Assembly: GCA_963678925.1 (NCBI GenBank) | Contig: OY787533.1 | Coordinates: forward strand, 3,410,001-3,474,000 | Source: G963665925 sp963678925 | GTDB taxonomy: Bacteria; Bacillota; Clostridia; Peptostreptococcales; Acidaminobacteraceae | Length of the DNA: 64,000 bases | Direction of reading: 5' to 3' | Shown here: positions 35,519-44,461 of the stretch, in pieces | Layout of the letters: each line of letters begins with the position of its first letter | How positions within the stretch are numbered: the first letter of the stretch is position 1 | Notes under the pieces: generated by a model | Database searches by the model: none | Seen by the model: the letters and a program-made list of their open reading frames with translations, nothing else | Told to the model about the DNA's origin: nothing | Position numbers and translations under genes: made by a program

Positions 35519-36523
35519 TTACTGATCCTTTTCAGGCAGCAGCTTCATCAGCTCAGGAATGATTTTGTGCACATCTCCAACAATGCCAAGGTCAGCAGAG
35601 TCAAAGATTGGAGCAGTTTCATCCTTGTTGATGGCTACGATGAACTCAGACTCCTCCATGCCGGCAAGATGCTGGATGGCTCCAGAGATACCGCATGCGA
35701 AGTAGAGGTCAGGACGTACTGTCTTACCAGTCTGTCCAACTTGGTTATTTCTATCAATCCAGCCAGCGTCAACTACAGCACGCGATGCTGAAACCGTACC
35801 GCCAAGCTTGTCTGCAAGACCTTCAAGCGTCTTCATGTTCTCAGGCTTACCAATGCCACGGCCACCTGAAATCAGAATGTTTGCGTCTTCGATGTTCACC
35901 TTGTGCTTTGTTTCCTTAACGACTTCAAGAATTTTCACGTTCATGTCTGCCGTTTCAAAAGCTACCTTGAACGATGTGATTTGACCTGTTCTTGCTGTGT
36001 CAGCGTCTGCCATCGGCATAACGCCAGGGCGTACTGTCGACATTTGAGGTCTGTGCTCAGGACAGATGATTGTCGCCATGATGTTGCCGCCAAATGCAGG
36101 ACGTGTCATCAGAAGATTGCTTGTCTCTTCATCCACTTCAAGCTTTGTACAGTCTGCTGTCAGACCTGTATTGATTCGTGCCGATACACGCGGTGCAAGG
36201 TCACGGCCGATTGTTGAAGCGCCTACGAGAATGATCTCAGGCTTTCTGTCTTCAACTGCTGCAACCATTGCCTTTGCATAAGGCTCTGTCATATAGACTT
36301 CAAGCTCTTTTTCATCTATAAGAATGACTTCGTCAGCACCCAGATGGATCAGGCTGTTCAGGTCATCCTTCATTTCGTAGCCAAGAACCAGGGCACGCAC
36401 GGCGCAGCCCAGTTCGTTTGCAAGCTCGCGACCTTTTGACACAAGCTCCTTTGATACCTTTTCTATGTGGCCTTCACGCTGTTCGCAAAAGACCATAACA
36501 TCTTTGTAGTCTGTACGGTTCAT
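35519..36523 (-). CDS. etfA: Electron transfer flavoprotein alpha subunit
   Basis: 334 residues. The C-terminal FAD-binding domain shows ISGGRGIGKPENM, VDAGWIDRNNQVGQTGKTVRPDLY and ACGISGAIQHLAGM, with Asp in the FAD-adenine contact region (INKDETAPIFDSADLGIVGD). It forms a heterodimer with EtfB and transfers electrons with the acyl-CoA dehydrogenase encoded first in the operon; in Clostridia this trio often carries out electron bifurcation from NADH to ferredoxin and crotonyl-CoA. AGGAGGA precedes the ATG. Third gene of the operon, 12 bases after etfB. Confidence 0.96.
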   Translation of the reverse strand: MNRTDYKDVMVFCEQREGHIEKVSKELVSKGRELANELGCAVRALVLGYEMKDDLNSLIHLGADEVILIDEKELEVYMTEPYAKAMVAAVEDRKPEIILVGASTIGRDLAPRVSARINTGLTADCTKLEVDEETSNLLMTRPAFGGNIMATIICPEHRPQMSTVRPGVMPMADADTARTGQITSFKVAFETADMNVKILEVVKETKHKVNIEDANILISGGRGIGKPENMKTLEGLADKLGGTVSASRAVVDAGWIDRNNQVGQTGKTVRPDLYFACGISGAIQHLAGMEESEFIVAINKDETAPIFDSADLGIVGDVHKIIPELMKLLPEKDQ

Positions 36524-36535
36524 GTGAAAGTCCTC

Positions 36536-37321
36536 CTAATCGATAATGTACTTTTCCTTGAGGTTATCAAGGATGATTTTCGCAGCCTGCTGTGGATCCA
36601 CATCGTACTTCTTGCCAGGTGCCTTGACTGATTTTGTGAAAGACTTCTTAACGCGCGTAGGCGAGCCTTTCAGGCCAAGGAATTCCTGCTCAACTTCGAT
36701 GTTGTCGTATGTCCACGTTTCCACTTCCTTTTCACGGTATGCATCGAAGATACCTTGAACAGACATGTAACGCGCTTCGTTCATTTCGCTCAGTGTTGTG
36801 ATCAGACATGGCATTTTCACTTCGATCATGTGGTAGCCGTCTTCAAACACACGCTTAACAACCAGCTTGTCGCCGTCTTTCTTCAGGTCTTCAACATAGC
36901 TTACCTGTGGCAGGGAAAGCTTCTCTGCGATTTGAGGACCAACCTGAGCCGTGTCACCGTCGATAGCCTGACGGCCAGCGATGATCAGATCGTACTCCAG
37001 GTTTCTAATCGCTGCTGCAAGCGTCATGGATGTTGCCCATGTGTCTGCGCCTGCAAATACTCTATCTGTCAGTAGAATCGCGCGGTCAGCACCCATTGCA
37101 AGGGCTTCTCTGAGCGCGTTGTCTGCTTGTGGGGGACCCATTGTAAGCACTGTTACATGAGCACCGTGTTCGTCCTTCAGACGCAGGGCAGCCTCCAGGC
37201 CAGCCTTGTCGTCAGGGTTGATGATACTTGGCACGCCATCACGAATCAGCGTACCTGTCTTAGGGTCCAGACGCACTTCTGTTGTATCTGGAACCTGCTT
37301 TATGCAAACGATGATATTCAT
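36536..37321 (-). CDS. etfB: Electron transfer flavoprotein beta subunit
   Basis: 261 residues. N-terminal MNIIVCIKQVPDTTEVRLDPKTGTLIRDGVPSIINPDD, then ALAMGADRAILLTDR, AGRQAIDGDTAQVGPQIAEKL (nucleotide-binding loop) and the GLKGSPTRVKKSF segment. In bifurcating Etf proteins the beta subunit holds a second FAD in place of AMP; which applies here cannot be settled by eye. Second gene of the operon, 11 bases after bcd, with a TAGGAGGT ribosome site. Confidence 0.96.
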   Translation of the reverse strand: MNIIVCIKQVPDTTEVRLDPKTGTLIRDGVPSIINPDDKAGLEAALRLKDEHGAHVTVLTMGPPQADNALREALAMGADRAILLTDRVFAGADTWATSMTLAAAIRNLEYDLIIAGRQAIDGDTAQVGPQIAEKLSLPQVSYVEDLKKDGDKLVVKRVFEDGYHMIEVKMPCLITTLSEMNEARYMSVQGIFDAYREKEVETWTYDNIEVEQEFLGLKGSPTRVKKSFTKSVKAPGKKYDVDPQQAAKIILDNLKEKYIID

Positions 37322-37332
37322 CTTTTTACCTC

Positions 37333-38472
37333 CTACTTAAGCAAGTTTGCTGCAACAACCATACGCTGAACTTCACTTGTACCTTCATAGATCTCTGTGA
37401 TCTTGGCATCGCGCATCATACGCTCAACTGGGTACTCTCTTGTGTAGCCGTATCCGCCGTGAAGCTGTACAGCCTTTGTAGTGACGTCCATTGCTGCTTC
37501 TGCTGCAAAGAGTTTAGCCATTGCCGCTTCGTTTGAGTAAGGCACCTTCGCATCTTTCGCGCGGGCTGCCTTGTACACGAGAAGACGTGCTGCTTCTGTG
37601 CGTGTTTCCATATCTGCCAGCTGGAACTGTGTGTTCTGGAACTTGGCGATTGGACGGCCGAACTGTTTTCTTTCTTTGACATAAGCCACTGTTTCGTCGA
37701 TTGCGCCCTGAGCCAGACCCAGTGCCTGTGAAGCGATGCCGATACGGCCGCCATCAAGGGTTTTCATTGCAATCTTGAAGCCCATGCCTTCCTTGCCTAG
37801 AAGGTTTTCCTTTGGAATGCGGCAGTTTTCAAAGATGAGCTCGCAAGTTGCAGAACCGCGGATGCCCATTTTCTTTTCTTTTTTGCCGACTGTGAAGCCT
37901 GGTGTGTCGCCGTCAACGATAAACGCTGAAATGCCGCGTGTACCCTTTGACTTGTCAGTCATTGCCATGATGATGTAAACATCTGCATAGCCTGCGTTTG
38001 TGATGAAGATCTTCGATCCATCCAGTATATAGTGGTCGCCGTCAAGAACAGCTCTTGTCTGCTGTCCAGCAGCGTCTGTACCTGCGCCTGGCTCAGTAAG
38101 ACCAAAAGCACCCAGCTTTTGACCCTTTGCAAGTGGAACAAGGTACTTTTGTTTTTGCTCTTCAGTACCAAACTCATAGATTGGCGCTGCGCAGAGAGAA
38201 GTATGGGCAGACACAATAACACCTGTCGTGCCGCATGCCTTGGAAAGTTCCTCTACTGCCATTGCGTATGCCAGGTTGTCTGCACCTGCACCGCCGTACG
38301 CCTTAGGAAATGGAATACCGAAGAAACCGAATTTCTTCATTTTCTCAACCGTTTCCACAGGGAAGCGTTCTTCTTCATCGACCTCTTCTGCCAGAGGCTT
38401 TACCTCATTTTCCGCAAAAGCACGGTACATCTGACGAAGAAGGACATACTCTTTTCCGAGTTCAAAATTCAT
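37333..38472 (-). CDS. bcd: Short-chain acyl-CoA dehydrogenase (butyryl-CoA dehydrogenase type)
   Basis: 379 residues, the standard length. FAD and substrate contacts: FGLTEPGAGTD, KIFITNAGYAD, KKEKKMGIRGSATCEL, and the C-terminal QLHGGYGYTREYPVERMMRDAKITEIYEGTSEV with the catalytic Glu in IYEGT. It reduces crotonyl-CoA (or a branched/other short enoyl-CoA from amino-acid fermentation) using electrons from EtfAB. A consensus AAGGAGGTCC ribosome site suggests strong translation. First gene of bcd-etfB-etfA; thiolase, crotonase and hydroxybutyryl-CoA dehydrogenase are not nearby. Confidence 0.95.
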   Translation of the reverse strand: MNFELGKEYVLLRQMYRAFAENEVKPLAEEVDEEERFPVETVEKMKKFGFFGIPFPKAYGGAGADNLAYAMAVEELSKACGTTGVIVSAHTSLCAAPIYEFGTEEQKQKYLVPLAKGQKLGAFGLTEPGAGTDAAGQQTRAVLDGDHYILDGSKIFITNAGYADVYIIMAMTDKSKGTRGISAFIVDGDTPGFTVGKKEKKMGIRGSATCELIFENCRIPKENLLGKEGMGFKIAMKTLDGGRIGIASQALGLAQGAIDETVAYVKERKQFGRPIAKFQNTQFQLADMETRTEAARLLVYKAARAKDAKVPYSNEAAMAKLFAAEAAMDVTTKAVQLHGGYGYTREYPVERMMRDAKITEIYEGTSEVQRMVVAANLLK

Positions 38473-39028
38473 GTTGGACCTCCTTGTTGCCGTTAAGAAA
38501 TTAACGAAAATAGACGCCTACACCGACCAAAGTTTAGCATTATTCCCGCATTCTACGGCTCAAATATAGTTAAATGGTTTTACACCGACCTGACCTGTTA
38601 AATGTTACGTTATTATTTTAACACAAGTTTCGTAGCTTTGTGTATGGAATGCATGCAAAGAAAATGGAATTCTGAAATTTGTGATTATGTTTGAGGATTT
38701 TAAATTTTTTTTGACTGTTTTGGGGCTTATTTTTTATTGTCTTGTGGAATGTTTACATACGATTACACAATATTCATGGCAATCCGTATAAATCATCAGG
38801 GAAGAATGTTAAAATGTTTACAATACTTGTATGGTGTAGATTTAAACAGTGCATTTGAGGGACCGGTGGAAAGAGGAAGACGAAATTCGCACTGGCACAA
38901 GTGAACTGCAATTAATATAATAGGTAATAACAGGCTTAACTTTAGTGGCTTAAAACAAGAGGCTTAAAACAAGAGGCATAAATAAGCATACGTATAATAG
39001 GCATACATAAAGAGTGCAAAGGACATGA
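38473..39028. other. Intergenic region upstream of bcd and of the lipoprotein gene
   Basis: No gene is seen in 556 bases. A 10-base direct repeat TACACCGACC occurs at 38519 and 38581 (GGTCGGTGTA as read from bcd), 62 bases apart, and could be an operator pair. A 14-base tandem repeat GCTTAAAACAAGAG covers 38948-38975, followed by related GCATA-containing units to about 39005. The middle part is AT-rich without a clear consensus promoter. Confidence 0.4.
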
Positions 39029-40165
39029 ATGATGAACCCTATAAACAGAGTTTTTATAATGATTTTCCTCGCGGTCGTCCTGCTGGCAACGGCTGGATGC
39101 GACCGCGTTTCAATGCAGAAGGATTCCCAGGTTGAAATCCCGACTGAATACAGCAGAGAGCTGGATGCCCTGCTGCCGGAAATACCCGCTACCTGGACCT
39201 ATATGGGAATCGGTGAGTATGGTTCGGTCATGTCACTGGGAGAAGTTGTTGAAATGGCTTCTCAGAAGATATACAAGGTTTATGGAGAAGTAGAAGATTT
39301 GACGGGTGGTGAACTGAATAACGAAGCCTTCGTCTTTTCCATCACTTACGTGGTCTATGAGGATCGAATAGAGCAGATCAAGACAGGGCAGATGCTTCTT
39401 GATTCGGATTATGACAGGATCACCCTGATAAAAGCGCCCCTTGAGGCAGGCACAACATGGACGGAAAGTGTTGCAGATGCCGACGGTCGGACTGTCAAGC
39501 TGATAGGAACAATTACGGAAGTTTCAAATGACAATGATACAGGTCCTGTTTATACGGTATCCTACTCAGTTGAAGGATCGGATTATTTTGAGAAAAGAAT
39601 GATCAAAGAGGGGGAAGGGGTCATCTCCTTTGAAAAGCCCTTCTTTTATGATGGGGAAGCTTTTCCAGTCCAGTATGGACTCTCTTCTTTGAATCGAGAG
39701 AAAACGCTCATTGTAAAGGACCGGGATGAAAGTGAACTGAGTGCGGTGAAAACGGATGACGATGCAACACTGATAGAGCTGGACGTACTTCCTGAACAGG
39801 ACTCGGCGCATCAGCCCAATGAAGAGGAAGCAGCTCAGCTGGAAACCCTAATCTATGATTTTAATGAAGCTTGGACCTACTTTGCCAATGAAAAGGATAT
39901 GGGAATTCTTGATTTTGTAACAGCAGACGGTGAAGCCAATGACATCATTCACAGATTTCCTGCAGGAACCATGGTGCTTTCTTTTGAAACCATTGATATC
40001 ACAGATATTCGTGTTGAAGGTGACAATGCCAATTTATATGTGCACGAAGTCATCAAGAAGGTGACAGATGAGAAGACAGAAATGCTGGAATACTTCTGGC
40101 TTTACGATGTGAGACGAATCGATGGGCAATGGAAAATCCACTCCTATATGAATCAGCGCCAGTAA
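39029..40165 (+). CDS. Lipoprotein of unknown function
   Basis: 378 residues with a signal peptide and lipobox ATAGC (Cys24). The mature part has a beta-rich central domain (about 50-235: WTYMGIGEYGSVMSLG, ITYVVYEDRIEQIKTGQM, AGTTWTESVADADG). It ends in a ~110-residue domain with an alternating strand pattern ending in EYFWLYDVRRIDGQWKIHSY, which resembles NTF2-like lipoprotein domains. I do not know a function. AAAGGA lies 5-8 bases before tandem ATG codons. Strong terminator downstream; monocistronic. Confidence 0.82.
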   Translation: MMNPINRVFIMIFLAVVLLATAGCDRVSMQKDSQVEIPTEYSRELDALLPEIPATWTYMGIGEYGSVMSLGEVVEMASQKIYKVYGEVEDLTGGELNNEAFVFSITYVVYEDRIEQIKTGQMLLDSDYDRITLIKAPLEAGTTWTESVADADGRTVKLIGTITEVSNDNDTGPVYTVSYSVEGSDYFEKRMIKEGEGVISFEKPFFYDGEAFPVQYGLSSLNREKTLIVKDRDESELSAVKTDDDATLIELDVLPEQDSAHQPNEEEAAQLETLIYDFNEAWTYFANEKDMGILDFVTADGEANDIIHRFPAGTMVLSFETIDITDIRVEGDNANLYVHEVIKKVTDEKTEMLEYFWLYDVRRIDGQWKIHSYMNQRQ

Positions 40166-40204
40166 AGCATATGCTGTAGAAGATGATGTATTTAGACATG
40201 AAAA

Positions 40205-40262
40205 AGGACCGATAACAGTGCTTCAAAACGATTTGAAGGGCGCTGTCTATCGGTCCTGTTTT
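40205..40262. terminator. Long intrinsic terminator
   Basis: An imperfect ~24-bp stem (AGGACCGATA...TATCGGTCCT, inner TTCAAA/TTTGAA) with A-run before and GTTTTG after; serves the lipoprotein gene and the convergent diguanylate cyclase gene. Confidence 0.85.
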
Positions 40263-40278
40263 GCTATTGTGATGAAAT

Positions 40279-41490
40279 TTACTTTGGGCTGTCAGCGGAA
40301 TCGAAGTCGTGTCCGATTTTCAAATAGCCCGTATAGGAGACTCTGTTTCGGCCAAGCTCCTTTGATTTGTAGAGGCCATCATCAGCAACCTTGATCAGGT
40401 CCTTATGCGTTTCACCGTCCCATGGGTATGAGGAAATACCAATTGAAATGGTGTAAGATGGCTCTGTGTTTTCCTGAATGTTCTCACGGAATCTGTTGGC
40501 GATATGCATGGCCTGCGATGCCGTCTGATCAGGGAGGATGATGAAGAACTCGTCCCCGCCATACCTGCCGATACTGTCATTTTCCCTCAGCGTGGAAAAG
40601 GCAATGGATACAAGCTGCTTCAGGCATTTGTCGCCGACAATATGTCCGTATGAATCGTTAAGATTCTTGAACTTGTCGATGTCGAACATAAGAATGGAAA
40701 ACTTGCGTATTTCATTTGAATAGATATAGGTGTCTATCAAATCAAGCAGGGGCTTTTTCATAAGTGCCCCAGTCAGTGTGTCCAGCTTTGACTTTTCCTT
40801 GATCTGGTCCTGAACCCATTCCATGCGTTTGGTGCGTTTTCGTACTTCACGTTCAACGGCTTGATGAAAATCACTACGTATTTCCTTGTGTTCTTCCTGG
40901 GTTTTGACAAGCATGTACTGGTGCTCGATGTAAATCACGCGAAGTGCGAGACCGTAGGCAAACAGGTTGATGACATAGCCAGCAGGAAGCAAAGCCCCAA
41001 TGTTTTTGTAGGCGATAATCAGATTACCCAGTAGCAAGATTGTGAATATGATCCAGTCCAGGGTTCTTTTCTGTCGTCTCAGCAAAAGCAGGAGTGCGAC
41101 ATGGAATGCAATGAGAACCAGAAGGACCACGGGAGAATTGAGTGTTTTAACAAATAACTCTCCAAACTTGTGTACGCCTAAAAGAAGCATCAAAACAAGA
41201 ACAAAAGTCGCTGTAATCATCTGAACATTGTTGTCGAAGCTGTGCTTAAGAAGTGTCAGAAGCAGGATGAGTACAGGCATTGCGAATGATGCTATGAGGA
41301 TCAGGTTTTCCATTGAAACTGATGTTGTAATGTACCGCATGAATCCAATAAGAAGCAGTGGAACGAGGAACGTGTATCCGACGCGCTTGGATGCTGGAGA
41401 CAGCGGGTTTAGTACAAGGGCCCCGACAAAGCAAAGTGCGGAAAAAATCACAAGTGCCTGTGTGAGGACGGGAATCAAAATATTGTTCAA
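40279..41490 (-). CDS. Membrane diguanylate cyclase (GGDEF)
   Basis: About 403 residues. The N-terminal ~200 are hydrophobic with six to seven membrane segments and no recognised sensor name; a short coiled coil (about 200-235) leads to a GGDEF domain (about 245-400) with GRYGGDEFFIIL, a canonical active loop, and FDIDKFKNLND. No RxxD inhibitory site is evident. It should make cyclic di-GMP in response to a membrane signal. I start at TTG because GGTGGT lies 8 bases before it; a longer in-frame reading has no ribosome site. This start is uncertain by a few codons. Confidence 0.88.
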   Translation of the reverse strand: MNNILIPVLTQALVIFSALCFVGALVLNPLSPASKRVGYTFLVPLLLIGFMRYITTSVSMENLILIASFAMPVLILLLTLLKHSFDNNVQMITATFVLVLMLLLGVHKFGELFVKTLNSPVVLLVLIAFHVALLLLLRRQKRTLDWIIFTILLLGNLIIAYKNIGALLPAGYVINLFAYGLALRVIYIEHQYMLVKTQEEHKEIRSDFHQAVEREVRKRTKRMEWVQDQIKEKSKLDTLTGALMKKPLLDLIDTYIYSNEIRKFSILMFDIDKFKNLNDSYGHIVGDKCLKQLVSIAFSTLRENDSIGRYGGDEFFIILPDQTASQAMHIANRFRENIQENTEPSYTISIGISSYPWDGETHKDLIKVADDGLYKSKELGRNRVSYTGYLKIGHDFDSADSPK

Positions 41491-41642
41491 ATTCGAACAC
41501 CACCATATAATTAATCTGTACACTCTAATACCACTTCTATGATTATACCCGTAAAAGCTTGTATCAAATAAATAGAATTGAGTGCTTTATAATAAAAATT
41601 ATATCGAAAAGGTGTTCAAAACTACAAGTGTTAATTTTAAAT

Positions 41643-41671
41643 TTGACACGGAAAAAGCAATGGCATATAAT
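41643..41671 (+). promoter_or_regulatory. Consensus SigA promoter of asnS leader
   Basis: TTGACA (41643-41648), 17-base spacer, TATAAT (41666-41671): perfect consensus hexamers. Confidence 0.85.
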
Positions 41672-41677
41672 TTGAAT

Positions 41678-41927
41678 GAAATACATAGAAGTCTATGATG
41701 GGGAGAGTATCTGCTGAGAGCTGTTTTAAGCGAGTTGATGACGGTGAAAGATCAACACGGTGCAGTAGTGAAGAACCCCCCTGAGACCCTGTCCGAAATC
41801 TAAAGTAGGCACAGGCGGGTGCGACCGTTATATCGTTTGCTCTTGCAGTTAAAGTGGCTTTATGCAACGAGGGTGGTACCGCGTGAGATGTCTTTCGTCC
41901 CTTAAGGTTAGGGATGGAAGATTTTTT
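41678..41927 (+). promoter_or_regulatory. T-box riboswitch upstream of asnS, asparagine specifier
   Basis: Stem I elements CTGAGAGCTG and CGGTGAAAG; the specifier AAC (41774-41776) is followed by CCCCCTGAG. The T-box reads GAGGGTGGTACCGCG (41869-41883). The terminator stem (about 41891-41902 with 41909-41921) ends in TTTTTT. Uncharged tRNA-Asn binding would prevent termination and raise AsnS. Confidence 0.93.
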
Positions 41928-42025
41928 GTTTTTGAGCATTTTGAGTCTTATGCATGAAAGCATTTATGTAAGAAGAGATAATCATTATCCGAATTGCCGG
42001 ATTAAAATAATGAGGAGGGTATGAC

Positions 42026-43420
42026 ATGGTTCAAGTACATATTAGAGATTTATTTGCAAACCCAGAAGCATATGCAAATAAGTTGGTTCAGGTTAATGGA
42101 TGGGTTAGAACAATTCGTGCATCGAAGGCCTTCGGCTTCATTGAACTGAATGATGGTACATATTTCAAAAATATGCAGGTGGTTTTTGAAGCGGACAAGC
42201 TTGAGAACTATGGTGAAGTTTCAAAGTACACAATTGCAAGCGCTTTGAACATTGAAGGTGAGTTTGTACTTACGCCGGACTCCAAGCAGCCATTTGAGCT
42301 AAAGGCTACGAAAATTGAGCTGGAAGCAGGCAGTGACAGCGATTATCCGCTGCAAAAGAAAAGACATACCTTTGAGTATCTGAGAACAATCGCACACCTT
42401 CGTCCACGAAGCAACACATTCTCAGCCGTGTTTAGAGTGCGCTCTGTTGCAGCTTATGCAATTCATATGTTCTTCCAGGAAAGAGGTTATGTCTACGTTC
42501 ATACACCAATCATCACAGGCTCGGACTGTGAAGGTGCCGGTGAAATGTTCAGAGTAACAACACATGACCTTATGAATGTTCCTATGACAGAGGAAGGAAC
42601 AATCGACAACAAAAGAGATTTCTTTGGCAAAGAGACGAATCTGACTGTAAGTGGCCAGCTGAATGTTGAAGCTTTCGCACTTGCTTTTAGAGACGTATAT
42701 ACATTTGGTCCGACATTCAGAGCGGAAAACTCCAATACAGCCCGTCATGCATCTGAGTTCTGGATGATTGAACCTGAGATTGCATTTGCAGATCTTGCAA
42801 AGAATATGGAAGTGGCTGAAGCCATGTTGAAGTTCATCATCAAGTATGTCATGGAGCATTGTCCTGCAGAGCTGGAGTTCTTCAATCAGCGTATTGACAA
42901 AGGTCTTCTAGAGAGACTGAACCACATTGTCGAGTCTGATTTTGCAAGATGCACATATACAGAAGCGGTGGATCTGCTGCTTAAAGCGGATAGAGATTTT
43001 GAGTTCCCAGTTGAGTGGGGCATTGACCTACAGACAGAGCATGAGCGTTACCTGACTGAAGAGATCTTCAAGAAGCCTGTATTTGTTACAGATTATCCAA
43101 AAGACATCAAGGCATTCTACATGCGAATGAATGATGACAATAAGACAGTAGCGGCTATGGACCTTCTTGTTCCAGGCGTTGGTGAGATTATTGGCGGTTC
43201 TCAGCGTGAGGAAAGAATGGATGTGCTGACTTCACGTATGAAGGAAATGGACCTTAATGAGGACGATTACTGGTGGTACCTTGAACTCAGAAAGTATGGC
43301 GGCGCCAAGCATGCCGGTTTCGGACTGGGCTTTGAGAGAGCGATCATGTACCTTACAGGTATGCAGAATATCCGCGACGTTGTTCCATATCCTCGTACAC
43401 CAAAGCAAGCAGAATTCTAG
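42026..43420 (+). CDS. asnS: Asparaginyl-tRNA synthetase
   Basis: 464 residues, the bacterial class IIb size. An OB-fold anticodon-binding domain (about 8-110: VNGWVRTIRASKAFGFIELNDG) is followed by the catalytic domain. Class II motif 1 is near HLRPRSNTFSAVFRVRS, motif 2 is FRAENSNTARHASEFWMIEPE, and motif 3 is GFGLGFERAIMY. It charges tRNA-Asn directly. The T-box with an AAC specifier upstream supports Asn rather than Asp specificity. GAGGAGGG precedes the ATG. Strong terminator downstream. Confidence 0.97.
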   Translation: MVQVHIRDLFANPEAYANKLVQVNGWVRTIRASKAFGFIELNDGTYFKNMQVVFEADKLENYGEVSKYTIASALNIEGEFVLTPDSKQPFELKATKIELEAGSDSDYPLQKKRHTFEYLRTIAHLRPRSNTFSAVFRVRSVAAYAIHMFFQERGYVYVHTPIITGSDCEGAGEMFRVTTHDLMNVPMTEEGTIDNKRDFFGKETNLTVSGQLNVEAFALAFRDVYTFGPTFRAENSNTARHASEFWMIEPEIAFADLAKNMEVAEAMLKFIIKYVMEHCPAELEFFNQRIDKGLLERLNHIVESDFARCTYTEAVDLLLKADRDFEFPVEWGIDLQTEHERYLTEEIFKKPVFVTDYPKDIKAFYMRMNDDNKTVAAMDLLVPGVGEIIGGSQREERMDVLTSRMKEMDLNEDDYWWYLELRKYGGAKHAGFGLGFERAIMYLTGMQNIRDVVPYPRTPKQAEF

Positions 43421-43427
43421 AAAATAC

Positions 43428-43462
43428 AAATCCCGTGAACCTGAGTTCACGGGATTTTTTAT
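43428..43462. terminator. Intrinsic terminator of asnS
   Basis: A 13-bp stem (AAATCCCGTGAAC with complement), CTGA loop and TTTTTT; lies right before the convergent response-regulator stop. Confidence 0.85.
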
Positions 43463-43463
43463 G

Positions 43464-44051
43464 CTACTCATTTGTAGTTGTTGTTTTTTCTGCGCTCTCG
43501 GAGACGTGTTCCGGAGTGTCTTGAACCTGAGCTTCGGGTGCTTGAGTCGTTTCCTCTTTAGGAGCCTGTGTTTCCAGCGATAAGGCATCTGAGATTGGCA
43601 CCTGTCCTGTGTCACCAGTGCCTACGGCATTCACAGAATCGCCTGTATCGGTTTTTCTAGGAACGATTGCCACATTTCCGATGACCTCGTAAACGCGGTC
43701 AAGAAATATTTCCTTTTGGATGGGTTTTTTTAAATAACCGCGAACCTTCAGGGACCTGGCTTCTAAAATGAGCTCCTTGCTGGCATGCTCGGTGATGATG
43801 ATGATGGGCAGGTTCCTGTATTTTTCGTTTTTGCGCAGGTTTCTTATGATATCCATGCCATTTTCCGTTTTAAGATGCAAGTCCATAAGGATCAAATCAA
43901 CGATTTTACCGTATGATTCAATGGACTGCATGAGTCCGAATTCACTGCCTGCATTGAGTACCTTTACATTTGAATTTTTCAGAATCATTTTCATATGTTC
44001 CACGACAGTTGGAGAATCTTCAACTATCAGTATTCTCTTCTGATCTTGCAT
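43464..44051 (-). CDS. Response regulator (receiver) with disordered acidic tail
   Basis: 195 residues. Residues 1-125 are a receiver: E11-D12, acceptor Asp57 in LILMDLHL, Thr at ITEH and Lys109 in YLKKP. The last ~65 residues are low complexity (Thr, Glu, Gln, Pro rich: APKEETTQAPEAQVQDTPEHVSESAEK) with no domain; they may be a flexible linker or binding tail. It follows the Hpt gene by 17 bases, so the two form a small phosphorelay pair without a kinase; partners could be the orphan kinases elsewhere. Confidence 0.88.
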   Translation of the reverse strand: MQDQKRILIVEDSPTVVEHMKMILKNSNVKVLNAGSEFGLMQSIESYGKIVDLILMDLHLKTENGMDIIRNLRKNEKYRNLPIIIITEHASKELILEARSLKVRGYLKKPIQKEIFLDRVYEVIGNVAIVPRKTDTGDSVNAVGTGDTGQVPISDALSLETQAPKEETTQAPEAQVQDTPEHVSESAEKTTTTNE

Positions 44052-44068
44052 GAATCACACCTCACTGT

Positions 44069-44410
44069 TTAAAACGAACTGTTGAAATATGTATTTATCT
44101 CTTGTCTAATCTGTACGAGCAGTTCTTTCAATGTTTGCAGGGAAGCTGCAAGGTCGAGCGGCATACCGGCTTTCAGGGTACTGTACATTTCGCTTACTGG
44201 TCCGGTGATTAAGTCTAGCCGAAGGTTGGAACAGATGCCTTTGACATTATGAAGGACGCGTTCATAAGCAACCGCATCACTGTTATCGACAGCCTCTTCA
44301 AGGGCGGCAATCATTTGGTCCATTTCAGTCAAATAAATCTTGTACAGGGGCATGATATCTTCTTTAGTTACGCCCATTTCCTGATAGATAAAGGTATCAA
44401 AATCAATCAT
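44069..44410 (-). CDS. Free-standing Hpt phosphotransfer protein
   Basis: 113 residues, a helical bundle with the phospho-accepting His54 in RVLHNVKGICSNL, matching the HxxKG pattern of Hpt domains. It relays phosphate between receivers, or between a hybrid kinase and the response regulator encoded 17 bases downstream. The pair forms an operon; no kinase is in it. Confidence 0.85.
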   Translation of the reverse strand: MIDFDTFIYQEMGVTKEDIMPLYKIYLTEMDQMIAALEEAVDNSDAVAYERVLHNVKGICSNLRLDLITGPVSEMYSTLKAGMPLDLAASLQTLKELLVQIRQEINTYFNSSF

Positions 44411-44461
44411 AGCGCTCTCCTTAAATAACCTGCTTATAGTAATTTGGTCGATAATAGCATA

